A stretch of 20,496 bases of DNA from NCBI GenBank assembly GCA_964517135.1, contig CAZFBA010000053.1:1-20496 (forward strand), in the 5' to 3' direction. The stretch is from CAZFBA01 sp964517135. GTDB lineage: Bacteria; Cyanobacteriota; Vampirovibrionia; JBFMGH01. Below the pieces are notes generated by a model. The model worked only from the letters and a program-made list of their open reading frames with translations. It was not told the DNA's origin and did no database searches. Shown one piece after another: positions 1-7,022 of the stretch (its first letter is position 1; each line of letters opens with the position of its first letter). The position numbers and the translations under genes were made by a program.

Positions 1-246
1 ATGTTATTGGATTTACCAAGTTAAAAACTGGAACCTAAATGGGGGCAGGTCAAAATAATATTACATAAATGAGCTTTTCAATTTTAACTTATTTTGAAGA
101 ATATATTAAATGACATAAAAAATTAAACAATTCTAATAATTTTCAGGATGTTTAAAACCAGTCCTGTATCTTGTGGGATCTGAGTACTTATGATGTTTAT
201 ATGAAATAATTCTATTTTTCTTCTATTTTGAAAAATCTTTCTTCAC
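1..246. other. Intergenic region at the left window edge
   Basis: No supportable gene. Bases 1-24 read in frame as MLLDLPS and a stop; this could be the tail of a gene lying mostly outside the window, but nothing confirms it. Shortly after comes TGGAACCTAAATGGG (30-44), which recurs at the far right of the window and is treated as a repeat below. The rest is AT-rich with no hairpin or ribosome-binding site that I can support. Confidence 0.5.
30..44 (+). repeat. Short dispersed repeat, left copy (possible IS end)
   Basis: The 15-mer TGGAACCTAAATGGG occurs here and, in the same orientation, at 20348-20362. Flanks are also partly alike: AAAAC precedes it here and AAAAT there, and G-rich sequence follows both. 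The style (TGG, short spacer, run of G, then CAGGTCAAAAT) resembles the terminal modules of IS21-type elements, but I cannot confirm a family and no transposase is visible. Confidence 0.35.
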
Positions 247-275
247 AAAAAAAGGGCCGGACTTTTGCCGGCCTC
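247..275 (-). terminator. Rho-independent terminator of the GH13 gene
   Basis: Read on the minus strand, GGCCGG, a seven-base loop and CCGGCC are followed by C and seven T. It begins about 20 bases past the stop codon of the large GH13 gene, as expected for an intrinsic terminator. Confidence 0.85.
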
Positions 276-293
276 TGGGTAATACTCACTACT

Positions 294-3200
294 CTATACT
301 ATCCTACTAAATTGTTTTAATCCTTTAAATGCAATCTTTTCTGGCTTTGCTGGTGCAGCATTGCCCTCTCTGTAAAGTATTGCACCCTGTGCTATATCTA
401 TACCCTTTGAGGAGTCACTTTCTTTTACGAGCTGACCACTGTCACTCACGATATATCTTTCTTTTGTGGCAGCATCAACGAACACAGCTTTTTTGTCAAT
501 ACCACTTGCTGTTAAATCCAGCTTGTAGTTTTTTGCTACAGGTTCTGTCACAACAAGATTGCCTTCAGGCTTATCTTTTTTATAGCTATCAGCATTAGAA
601 CCCGGATCAACTTTGCCGTTATTGAGAATTACAATAGCCTGTTGTCTGTCGTTATAACGTAAGAATGCCAGTATGCCCTTTTCGTCATCTTTAACGCCAA
701 GATCTTTCACAAAACCATCGTTTAGAACCTGTAAAACCGGATTCTGGCGCATGCTGAATATCTGCTTAACTTTATCATTAAAGGCTTTGACCTCAGGTTT
801 TGCATCTTTACCTTCAAGCCATACCCATGGCATAGGGTTTCTGTTCTGGATGTATTTATTATTAACCAGGTTGCTCTCTCCGCCAGTCATACCAAGATCA
901 GTACCGTTATAGATCTCTGGTGCGCCGGGCACACCAACCTGAAGATAGAGCATTCTTAAGTATTTATCAGTAATTCTGTCAAAAAGAACTTTAGACATTT
1001 TTGACAGCCCTTCAGAAATCTTTGCCGGTGATACTTTTGATTGTGTTTCAGCTTTCTGCTGAACAGCCCCGGCAATTCTATGTACTGGCCAGAAACCAAA
1101 AGGTTCGCCTGCTTCTTTTGCTGTTGCGTCAATAGCTTTTTCCAGTGCTTTCACGGTAGAAGCATCAAGCTGTTTTTCAACTTCTTTTAAAGCTTCTCTC
1201 ATAACGGCATGCATGGTATATGCAGGGCCTTTATCCTCTTTATAGTTGACAAAGTCACCCGGATGCATTAACAAGTTATGCAGTACAAGGGCTTTATCGT
1301 GGTTATCAACCATATTATGAGAGGTATTAACAGCAGAAATCGGTAAAGCTTTCAGGAACTGCTCCATGTCATCATAGAAACCTTCAGGGCCATAGTTCCA
1401 GCCATATTGTGGCTCAGGATGGGCGTGTACAAACCTGTAGGGTTGACCCCACATATATCGATAGTTTGATAATGTACTGAATATAGGTTGTCCGTCTTGC
1501 TCAATGAAGTTTTTCAGCTCTTCATCGCCAACATCTGTTACTTCGCCAATGATATAAGAGTTCGGATTAATATCTCTGACACGTGTGCTGAATTCTTTCC
1601 AGAAATCACTGACAAATTTCATTGCTTTTTCTTTATCAAGTCTATTGTTTTTGACTGCATCAAGATCAGCAACATCTTTAGCTGCGTCAATACGCCAGTC
1701 AAGGCCTGCTTCCATTTTGTTAGCAAGTGCTTTTGCAACTCTTACAGAAGGTACATTAAGATCTTTTGTGCTATCGCTGATTTTTTGAGCTATATCATCT
1801 GTATTAACCTGTTTCAGGCCTTCTTTAAGATGTTCCACCATAAGGTCAACAGCAATATCAGCGTTAGAGTTAAAAATGGCTGTCGGCAATGCTTTGAGTG
1901 TAGCATCAGCAATAGTTTCCCGCCAGGGGTTTGATTCGACTTCATCTTTTGCTGGCCAGTGATCAACACCGCTAATAGCTTTTACCATAACGGCTTTAGC
2001 TACATCCTGACTTATAAGCCTTACTACTTCAGGATCATTTAATTTCTGGCTAGCAGACTCACTGAGTTTATTTGATTTAAGAATATTTTCAACCAGTTGT
2101 GATAATTCTTTGCGGGCTTTTTTATCAATAGCTTCCTTAAATTTCGGATTTGATAGAATACCGGTTACTTCTGTGGGAAGCTCAACTGCTTCAATTGGAT
2201 AGTTATCAATGGCTTCAAACAGGGTTGTTTGTCCCTGTATTTTAGCTATTTTTGAGTCTTGAATAGCTTTAGTAATTTCTGCAACTGACATTTCTGATGA
2301 TCCCTGTGGCAATTTGCCTTCTTTTTCAAGCTGTTTAATTGCTGTATGTATTTTTTCAGGTGTCAGATTACCATCATCAGATGCTTCAAAAGCCTTTGTA
2401 TCGTTAAGTTTTTGATTAATTGTTTTTGCTACGTAATCAAGTATGGCGTTATCAGCTCTCATTGTCCAGAAGTCGCCGGCTTTAAAAATATATTCACGTA
2501 CATCGGGGTTTTGCATATTCATTTTCAACACATCACGATTGCCATTCCAGAGCAGTTTCTGGGTATCAAACAATGATGTATCCAGACTGAAGTTTGACCA
2601 GCGGTCAAGAAGCATTTCTTTATCAGGTTTGCCCCACATTTCAAAGACTTCTTCGACTTCCTGAGGGTTTACAGGAAATTTATACTGCTGTATAGATTCT
2701 GTACTTATATGAACGCCGTCTTTCTGCCTTTCTTGATGGGTTCTCGGGTCTGAAACCACAAGATAGGTGGGCTTAGTATTGTCATATTGCTGTGGTTCGC
2801 CATCCCTGTTATAGGGAGCATTTTCAAAATCAATCTCAAATGCTTTAAAGTCTATATTTTCATTTTCGTCATTAGGCAAAACACCCATAACAAAGTCTGT
2901 TCCTGGTTCACCGTAAAATGTAAACCAGTCTTTAAAAGGTGAATTATTATCTCCGTTAGCTGCTCTTCTTAATACATCCTGAAACTGTACGCCTTTAATA
3001 CCCTGATTAACAAAAGCACCGTCAGCAATCCAGGCCATACCTCTTTTAAAGAGTTCAACGTTTAATTCATCAAACTTCCGGGTATTTCCCATTCTGGAAG
3101 CAATCTGGTAAGGGTTTTCTGTCCAGTAGCCGTGGTTTGAAATAGTATCTTTGCCGAATACAGGTGTACCCATTACACGGCCAGCGCCAAGAGATTTGAT

Positions 3201-3704
3201 ATAGTCTAATTTTTCTATAATACCATCTATGTTGCCACCATAAAGGTCAAAGTGGTTTCTCCAGGTGAAATTACCGGTTTTATCCATCGTTTTGCTATCA
3301 GAAGCATTAAAACTATCAGGCAGCAGGTGATAGATGTTATGAGGCTTTTTATATACTGGTATAACCGGGTTTCTTGTTAACGCAAAGTCTTCATTGCCAA
3401 TCTTTTTCTGTTCTGTAAGATCTACCTGTGTTTTTCCATCAACTGTAAAGTTATAAGCCACTCTTTCAGAGGGTGACTTCATATCCATTTCTGCAACCAG
3501 ATAGCCATTTCTGTATTGCAGCTTTGCACTATCTTTTGAACCATCTTCTCTAACGACATTAACCTGGCCGGCAGAAGACTGTTTTGCTGGCACGAAAAAT
3601 TTAAACTTACCGTTTTCTACTTCATGCCCTTTAAAGCTGATAGGAGGGTTATTTGGCTTATTGAACGTGAGGTGTTCTGAAGACCTTAACTTGCTTATAT
3701 CCAT
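294..3704 (-). CDS. Giant GH13 (alpha-amylase superfamily) glucan-active enzyme with split barrel
   Basis: A 1136-residue protein without a signal peptide, so probably cytoplasmic. Residues about 25-115 look like an N-terminal beta-sandwich. The GH13 barrel begins near 120 (NIYHLLPDSF). Region I lies at 225-235 (IADGAFVNQG, with Gln234 where most GH13 enzymes have His). Region II is WRIDAA with Arg671 and nucleophile Asp673. Region III is GEV with acid/base Glu721. Region IV is DNHD with His802 and Asp803. The catalytic triad is therefore intact. The strand-8 motif GVPGAPEIYNG follows at about 923-934, and a C-terminal beta domain fills roughly 1000-1120. Two insertions stand out: about 414-665, mostly helical, before region II, and about 812-905 after region IV. 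Typical family members have 450-700 residues. ISFKG (22-26) and IAFKG (1124-1128) mark both ends. ATG start; the upstream ribosome-binding site is weak (CTGGGTAA). Hydrolase, transferase and branching activities are all possible; the substrate is inferred only from the nearby glycogen genes. Confidence 0.85.
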   Translation of the reverse strand: MDISKLRSSEHLTFNKPNNPPISFKGHEVENGKFKFFVPAKQSSAGQVNVVREDGSKDSAKLQYRNGYLVAEMDMKSPSERVAYNFTVDGKTQVDLTEQKKIGNEDFALTRNPVIPVYKKPHNIYHLLPDSFNASDSKTMDKTGNFTWRNHFDLYGGNIDGIIEKLDYIKSLGAGRVMGTPVFGKDTISNHGYWTENPYQIASRMGNTRKFDELNVELFKRGMAWIADGAFVNQGIKGVQFQDVLRRAANGDNNSPFKDWFTFYGEPGTDFVMGVLPNDENENIDFKAFEIDFENAPYNRDGEPQQYDNTKPTYLVVSDPRTHQERQKDGVHISTESIQQYKFPVNPQEVEEVFEMWGKPDKEMLLDRWSNFSLDTSLFDTQKLLWNGNRDVLKMNMQNPDVREYIFKAGDFWTMRADNAILDYVAKTINQKLNDTKAFEASDDGNLTPEKIHTAIKQLEKEGKLPQGSSEMSVAEITKAIQDSKIAKIQGQTTLFEAIDNYPIEAVELPTEVTGILSNPKFKEAIDKKARKELSQLVENILKSNKLSESASQKLNDPEVVRLISQDVAKAVMVKAISGVDHWPAKDEVESNPWRETIADATLKALPTAIFNSNADIAVDLMVEHLKEGLKQVNTDDIAQKISDSTKDLNVPSVRVAKALANKMEAGLDWRIDAAKDVADLDAVKNNRLDKEKAMKFVSDFWKEFSTRVRDINPNSYIIGEVTDVGDEELKNFIEQDGQPIFSTLSNYRYMWGQPYRFVHAHPEPQYGWNYGPEGFYDDMEQFLKALPISAVNTSHNMVDNHDKALVLHNLLMHPGDFVNYKEDKGPAYTMHAVMREALKEVEKQLDASTVKALEKAIDATAKEAGEPFGFWPVHRIAGAVQQKAETQSKVSPAKISEGLSKMSKVLFDRITDKYLRMLYLQVGVPGAPEIYNGTDLGMTGGESNLVNNKYIQNRNPMPWVWLEGKDAKPEVKAFNDKVKQIFSMRQNPVLQVLNDGFVKDLGVKDDEKGILAFLRYNDRQQAIVILNNGKVDPGSNADSYKKDKPEGNLVVTEPVAKNYKLDLTASGIDKKAVFVDAATKERYIVSDSGQLVKESDSSKGIDIAQGAILYREGNAAPAKPEKIAFKGLKQFSRIV

Positions 3705-3854
3705 TTTTGATTACCCAGTAAATCTAACTAAACATAATTTCTTTGCGTACTTCTACAAGGGGCGTGAAGGAAATAAATTGCCTAAAAGATTCTAAAGATT
3801 TGCAAATATTTACACTTTTAACAAAAACCGGTGTAGCAACAAAACAGGGCAGAT

Positions 3855-3907
3855 AAAAAATACAATTTGCACAATATGCCTTATAGAAAAGGATACACAA
3901 ATTGTAT
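3855..3907 (-). terminator. Probable terminator of the small cysteine-cluster gene
   Basis: ATACAATTTG (3860-3869) and CAAATTGTAT (3898-3907) form a perfect 10-bp inverted repeat with a 28-base loop that can itself fold (CCTT/AAGG). On the minus strand the stem is followed directly by a T run. It lies about 75 bases past the stop codon at 3983. The stem is AT-rich, so termination may be weak; a regulatory structure ahead of the GH13 gene is the alternative. Confidence 0.5.
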
Positions 3908-3982
3908 CGTCCCCAAAAAACTTTTTAATCGGGCTTAATGGATTTTACAAAAAATAAAATAATTTAAAAAAAGTTTAGTTGT

Positions 3983-4141
3983 TCAGCTTTTATTATGACC
4001 ATATATTTCGTTATAGGCCTTGCAGGCCGGGCAGTCTTCTTCTGCTTCACGCAGCTTTTTGGCAAAGTTTGAATCAGGGTGTTTGCGTGCGTATGCACAA
4101 AACGGGCAGATTTTGCATATAAAGGCCAAAAATTTCTTCAT
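3983..4141 (-). CDS. 52-residue cysteine-cluster protein, putative zinc-binding
   Basis: A short reading frame starts MKKFLAFICKICPFCAYARK and ends at TGA. Five cysteines sit at positions 9, 12, 15, 37 and 40, giving CxxCxxC followed 21 residues later by CPAC, the spacing of a small zinc ribbon or metal-binding knuckle. The middle (about 24-36) is charged and probably helical. The start is supported by GAAGGA about 11 bases upstream of the ATG, and an inverted repeat followed by T lies downstream on the same strand. It appears to be a single-gene unit. I do not recognise the family; a metal-binding or nucleic-acid-binding role is inferred only from the cysteines. Confidence 0.7.
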   Translation of the reverse strand: MKKFLAFICKICPFCAYARKHPDSNFAKKLREAEEDCPACKAYNEIYGHNKS

Positions 4142-4243
4142 ACTTACTTATATCCTTCTATTTTATATTTTATTAATTCTAATATAAAATCAGAATACTT
4201 CAAAGATACTTATACTGACTGCCTATATTATTATAATAAACGT

Positions 4244-4281
4244 CAACGGTGTCCTGTAAAAAATTTAACCAGACAGTAATG
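4244..4281 (+). mobile_element. 38-bp relic of the miniature element (two ends joined)
   Basis: CAACGGTGTCCTGT matches the left end of the full copies (CACTGGTGTCCGGT) and runs directly into 24 bases identical to the right end of the copy at 4870-5076. All internal sequence is missing. The flanks share only TAAAC and not a clean 9-bp duplication, so this looks like an old internal deletion product. Confidence 0.65.
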
Positions 4282-4323
4282 TAAACTTCTTAAATTAATC
4301 AGATTTCAAAAGGCACAGGTAAA

Positions 4324-4797
4324 CTATTCTTCTGCTTTTTTAAACCTTTTTAGTATCTTCAGAAAATAAAAAGGTGTTAAAATACCTATAATATAAGCAC
4401 ATATTGCTTCTATAATACCTGAAAACAAACTGAATAGTATAATCATCAGCCCCAGCAAAAAGAAGGGTTCAGTTAAATATTCCCTGCGCAGGATAACATT
4501 TCCCAGAAATACGAAAAGCAACAATAATGCTTTAACGCCAAAAAGGCTAAGGGTTACTACCAGACCCTGAAAAGGTTTTAAAAGGTGATAAGTAAATAAA
4601 GCATATAAAAAATTGAAGCCAATTACAAGAAAAAGCACATTTAAAAGCAGCAGCGGAAACATACCCGGGTTATCTATAAATATATATGAATACACCATTA
4701 TAGCTGCTGTTATGACAACTGCAATAACAAGCATTGTTAAATATTTTTTATCTTTCAGGTGATTTATATCAGGGTTTTTGATTATGTTTTTTATCAT
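4324..4797 (-). CDS. Conserved-looking four-helix membrane protein of unknown function
   Basis: About 157 residues with a short charged N-terminus (MIKNIIKNPDINHLKDKKY) and four strongly hydrophobic segments: near 20-42, 48-74, 78-101 and 111-145 (the last is long). The C-terminus is basic and cytoplasm-like (KILKRFKKAEE). An in-frame TTG lies two codons upstream at 4803; I prefer the ATG, though neither has a convincing ribosome-binding site. No motif links it to a known family. It stands alone, between the 38-bp relic downstream and the first full element copy upstream. Confidence 0.6.
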   Translation of the reverse strand: MIKNIIKNPDINHLKDKKYLTMLVIAVVITAAIMVYSYIFIDNPGMFPLLLLNVLFLVIGFNFLYALFTYHLLKPFQGLVVTLSLFGVKALLLLFVFLGNVILRREYLTEPFFLLGLMIILFSLFSGIIEAICAYIIGILTPFYFLKILKRFKKAEE

Positions 4798-4860
4798 AAA
4801 CAACCATTTATAATGAATATTACCCTACCATAGCACAGTTTTCTAACACAAGTTTTCACT

Positions 4861-4869
4861 AAATATTTT
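4861..4869. repeat. Target-site duplication, left of element copy 1
   Basis: AAATATTTT directly abuts the left end of the element and is repeated exactly at 5077-5085 directly after its right end. A 9-bp duplication is direct evidence of a transposition event. Confidence 0.85.
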
Positions 4870-5076
4870 CACTGGTGTCCGGTAAAAGATTTTATTTAGG
4901 TGTATAAAACCTGTCATAATATCTGTTTTATATTAGAAAATTTTAGCAAGAAGTAAATTAAAGAAACTGGCAAAAATTATTAAACAGGGTTCAGCGAAAA
5001 GGTAGGTCGGGTTTGGTTTTTGGGCCTGCGGGCCCAAAAACCAAACTCTCAGAAAAAATTTAACCAGACAGTAATG
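4870..5076 (+). mobile_element. Miniature inverted-repeat transposable element, copy 1 (207 bp)
   Basis: The element has imperfect inverted ends: left CACTGGTGTCCGGTAAAA, right (reverse complement) CATTACTGTCTGGTTAAA, both starting CA. It is flanked by the 9-bp direct repeat AAATATTTT. It differs from the copy at 10129-10334 at roughly 14 positions by eye, with one small length change. It encodes no protein, so it must be moved by a transposase elsewhere. It carries a strong hairpin near its right end. The element ends 30 bases before the ATG at 5107, so it probably forms part of that gene's promoter or leader. Confidence 0.9.
5009..5048 (+). repeat. Hairpin inside element copy 1
   Basis: Arms 5009-5026 and 5031-5048 pair over 18 positions, with one G-T (G-U in RNA) pair at the second position, around the tetraloop TGCG closed by C-G, which is a UNCG-type loop if transcribed. 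No T run follows on either strand, so this is not a standard terminator. Confidence 0.9.
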
Positions 5077-5085
5077 AAATATTTT
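5077..5085. repeat. Target-site duplication, right of element copy 1
   Basis: AAATATTTT is an exact copy of 4861-4869 and starts at the base after the element's terminal TAATG. Confidence 0.85.
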
Positions 5086-5106
5086 ATTTAAGTTATTATT
5101 AACCTT

Positions 5107-5664
5107 ATGAACTATGATTTAGAAATAGTCGAAAGAACATCCAGTCAGGTTATACTGAAATCTATAGATAAATTCAGCCGTTACAAATTTATAAGGGCAT
5201 TTGTCTTTGCTTTTATAACGTTTCTGGCTTTTATTACATCTGTATATTCAATGATGAACGAAGATTTCCTTTTTCAATATTCCTGTATACCATTTTTTGC
5301 CATTGTTGTTTTTCTTCTTATTACTGTCCATCACTTTCTTGAAAATGTAGAATACACCTGGATTTTTGACAGGCATTCAGAAACCTTAACAATACAAAAA
5401 AATTATTCTTTCAAGCCGTCAACCAGAAAAATTCACTTTAAAGATATCGAAAAGGTTGAAGTCAAAGAAAAATTATTGGATCACCCACAAAAAAAATCTG
5501 ATGAAACAAACCCTGAAAAATACAATGTAATTATTGTCATTAAAGGTCATAAAAGCACGTTAACAGGCAATTATAATTATTATAAAAGCAGCAAAATTGT
5601 AGAATATTTATATGAGATAATGAGCAACAAAGAGTCTGAAACTAATGACCTTCAGCAGGCATGA
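5107..5664 (+). CDS. Two-helix membrane protein with cytoplasmic beta domain, unknown function
   Basis: A 185-residue protein. A short N-terminal stretch (YDLEIVERTSSQVILKS) precedes two membrane segments at about 28-50 and 59-78. The C-terminal half (about 82-170) alternates short beta-like strands: a WIFDRHSETLTI strand, KIHFKDIEKVEVKE, then YNVIIVIKGH and a threonine-rich strand. This pattern resembles bacterial PH-like domains attached to two-helix anchors, but I do not recognise a named family. It is monocistronic. No ribosome-binding site is evident ahead of the ATG, and the miniature element ends only 30 bases upstream, so its translation or transcription context may have been altered by that insertion. 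Confidence 0.65.
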   Translation: MNYDLEIVERTSSQVILKSIDKFSRYKFIRAFVFAFITFLAFITSVYSMMNEDFLFQYSCIPFFAIVVFLLITVHHFLENVEYTWIFDRHSETLTIQKNYSFKPSTRKIHFKDIEKVEVKEKLLDHPQKKSDETNPEKYNVIIVIKGHKSTLTGNYNYYKSSKIVEYLYEIMSNKESETNDLQQA

Positions 5665-5671
5665 TCTTCAG

Positions 5672-5717
5672 AACGTCTGTCTGAAGTGCATTAAAGAATA
5701 ATTACTGTTTTATTCTG
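5672..5717 (+). terminator. Possible hairpin pair downstream of the PH-like gene
   Basis: CTTCAGA/TCTGAAG (7-bp stem, seven-base loop) is followed by AGAATAA/TTATTCT (7 bp). The first lacks a T tract, so termination here is only possible, not convincing. Confidence 0.3.
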
Positions 5718-5738
5718 TAAAAACCTCTCTTCTTTTTA

Positions 5739-5744
5739 TATAAT
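5739..5744 (+). promoter_or_regulatory. Candidate -10 box for glgM-glgE
   Basis: A perfect TATAAT lies 66 bases before the glgM start, in an AT-rich stretch. The matching -35 region (CTGTAA at about 5715-5720) is poor, so this is only a candidate sigma-70-type promoter. Confidence 0.35.
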
Positions 5745-5810
5745 TTTTTAGAATGAAATTTTTTAAAATTATAATCATTCGAGTAAAAGTCAACAATAGA
5801 AAGAAAAGAT

Positions 5811-7013
5811 ATGAAAGCACTATTTTTAACACGAGAGTTTCCACCGCATGTTTATGGCGGTGCAGGTGTTCATGTTGAATACCTTTCAAAAGAGCTGTCA
5901 CACCTGATGGAGGTAGAAGTCAGGTGTTTTGGAGACCAGAACTGCAAACTTGATAACCTTAGCTGTACCGGATATCCTTTTGAAGATCCTATGTTTGCTG
6001 ACTCACCGGATAAGCTCAAACAGGCACTTATGACACTAAGAACCTGTATTCAGATGAATGCTGATAATGTGGATGCTAATATTGTTCACTGCCACACGTG
6101 GTATTCTCATTTTGCAGGCATTCTTGCCAAGCTATGTTATGGCATTCCGCTTGTTATCACAACGCATTCTCTTGAGCCTCTGCGCCCCTGGAAGCGTGAG
6201 CAACTTGGCACCGGGTATGATTTATCATCCTGGGTAGAAAAAACTGCTCTGGAGATGGCTGATGCAGTTATCGCTGTTTCACAGGAAACAAAAGCAGACG
6301 TATTGAAATTCTTTGATATTGATCCTGAAAAGATTGTGATGATCTATAATGGCATTGATATTGATGAATACAGGCCAACATCTGATACAACAGCCATCAA
6401 GAAGTATGGCGTCAATCCTGATATACCCTATGTTCTGTTTGTAGGTCGTATTACAAGACAAAAAGGTATCATACATCTTGTAAATGCTATTAAATACATT
6501 AATAAAGATGTTCAAGTTGTTCTCTGTGCCGGTGCTCCTGACACAAAAGAGATAGCTAAAGAGATGGAAGATGCTGTCAGTGAAGTGAAAAAAGAACACA
6601 ACAATGTTATATGGATACAGGAAATGCTCGATAAGCCATCGGTAATTCAAATGTATTCTAATGCTGCTGTCTTCTGCTGCCCGTCAATTTATGAACCCTT
6701 CGGTATTATTAACCTTGAAGCAATGGCTACCAGAACTGCTGTTGTAGCTAGCGCAGTTGGCGGTATCAAAGAAGTTGTTGTCCACGGAGAGACAGGATAT
6801 CTTGTACCACTTGAGCAACAGGATGTCGCACCGTTTGAACCGGTTAATCCAGATAAATTCTCAAGAGATCTCGCCATAGCTGTCAATAAAGTGTTTGATG
6901 ATGAGAAGCTCAGAGACTCAATGGCACAGAAAGGGCTTGAAAGAGCAAGAGAGCTTTTCAGCTGGAAGGCTATTGCCCGCCAGACAAAAGAACTTTACGA
7001 GTCATTAGCATAG
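5811..7013 (+). CDS. glgM: Glycosyltransferase family 4 glycogen synthase / maltose-1-phosphate synthase (GlgM type)
   Basis: A 400-residue GT-B glycosyltransferase. The glycine-rich loop GGAG (16-19) lies just after the first strand. The nucleotide-sugar site carries VGRITRQKG (211-219, Arg213 and Lys218), and the EX7E element has Glu295 (SIYEPFG) and Glu303 (NLEAM). Length and motifs match the actinobacterial-type short glycogen synthase, several of which join ADP-glucose to glucose-1-phosphate to make maltose-1-phosphate. The plant/E. coli-type GlgA is longer (about 480). The gene following nine bases later is glgE, which uses maltose-1-phosphate, so the GlgM reaction is the better reading; primer-extending glycogen synthase activity remains possible. 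AGAAAGAAAAG lies just ahead of the ATG as a ribosome-binding site. It acts in the cytoplasm. Confidence 0.88.
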   Translation: MKALFLTREFPPHVYGGAGVHVEYLSKELSHLMEVEVRCFGDQNCKLDNLSCTGYPFEDPMFADSPDKLKQALMTLRTCIQMNADNVDANIVHCHTWYSHFAGILAKLCYGIPLVITTHSLEPLRPWKREQLGTGYDLSSWVEKTALEMADAVIAVSQETKADVLKFFDIDPEKIVMIYNGIDIDEYRPTSDTTAIKKYGVNPDIPYVLFVGRITRQKGIIHLVNAIKYINKDVQVVLCAGAPDTKEIAKEMEDAVSEVKKEHNNVIWIQEMLDKPSVIQMYSNAAVFCCPSIYEPFGIINLEAMATRTAVVASAVGGIKEVVVHGETGYLVPLEQQDVAPFEPVNPDKFSRDLAIAVNKVFDDEKLRDSMAQKGLERARELFSWKAIARQTKELYESLA

Positions 7014-7022
7014 GGGAAACAC

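Noticed and set aside
1488..1934. 148-codon open frame on the plus strand opposite the GH13 gene
   Set aside because: The protein is Phe/Cys/Ile-rich low-complexity text with no motif or ribosome-binding site; the minus-strand frame carries all the GH13 catalytic motifs.
4079..4279. 66-codon frame on the plus strand
   Set aside because: It overlaps the cysteine-cluster gene in antisense and runs through the element relic; no start signal.
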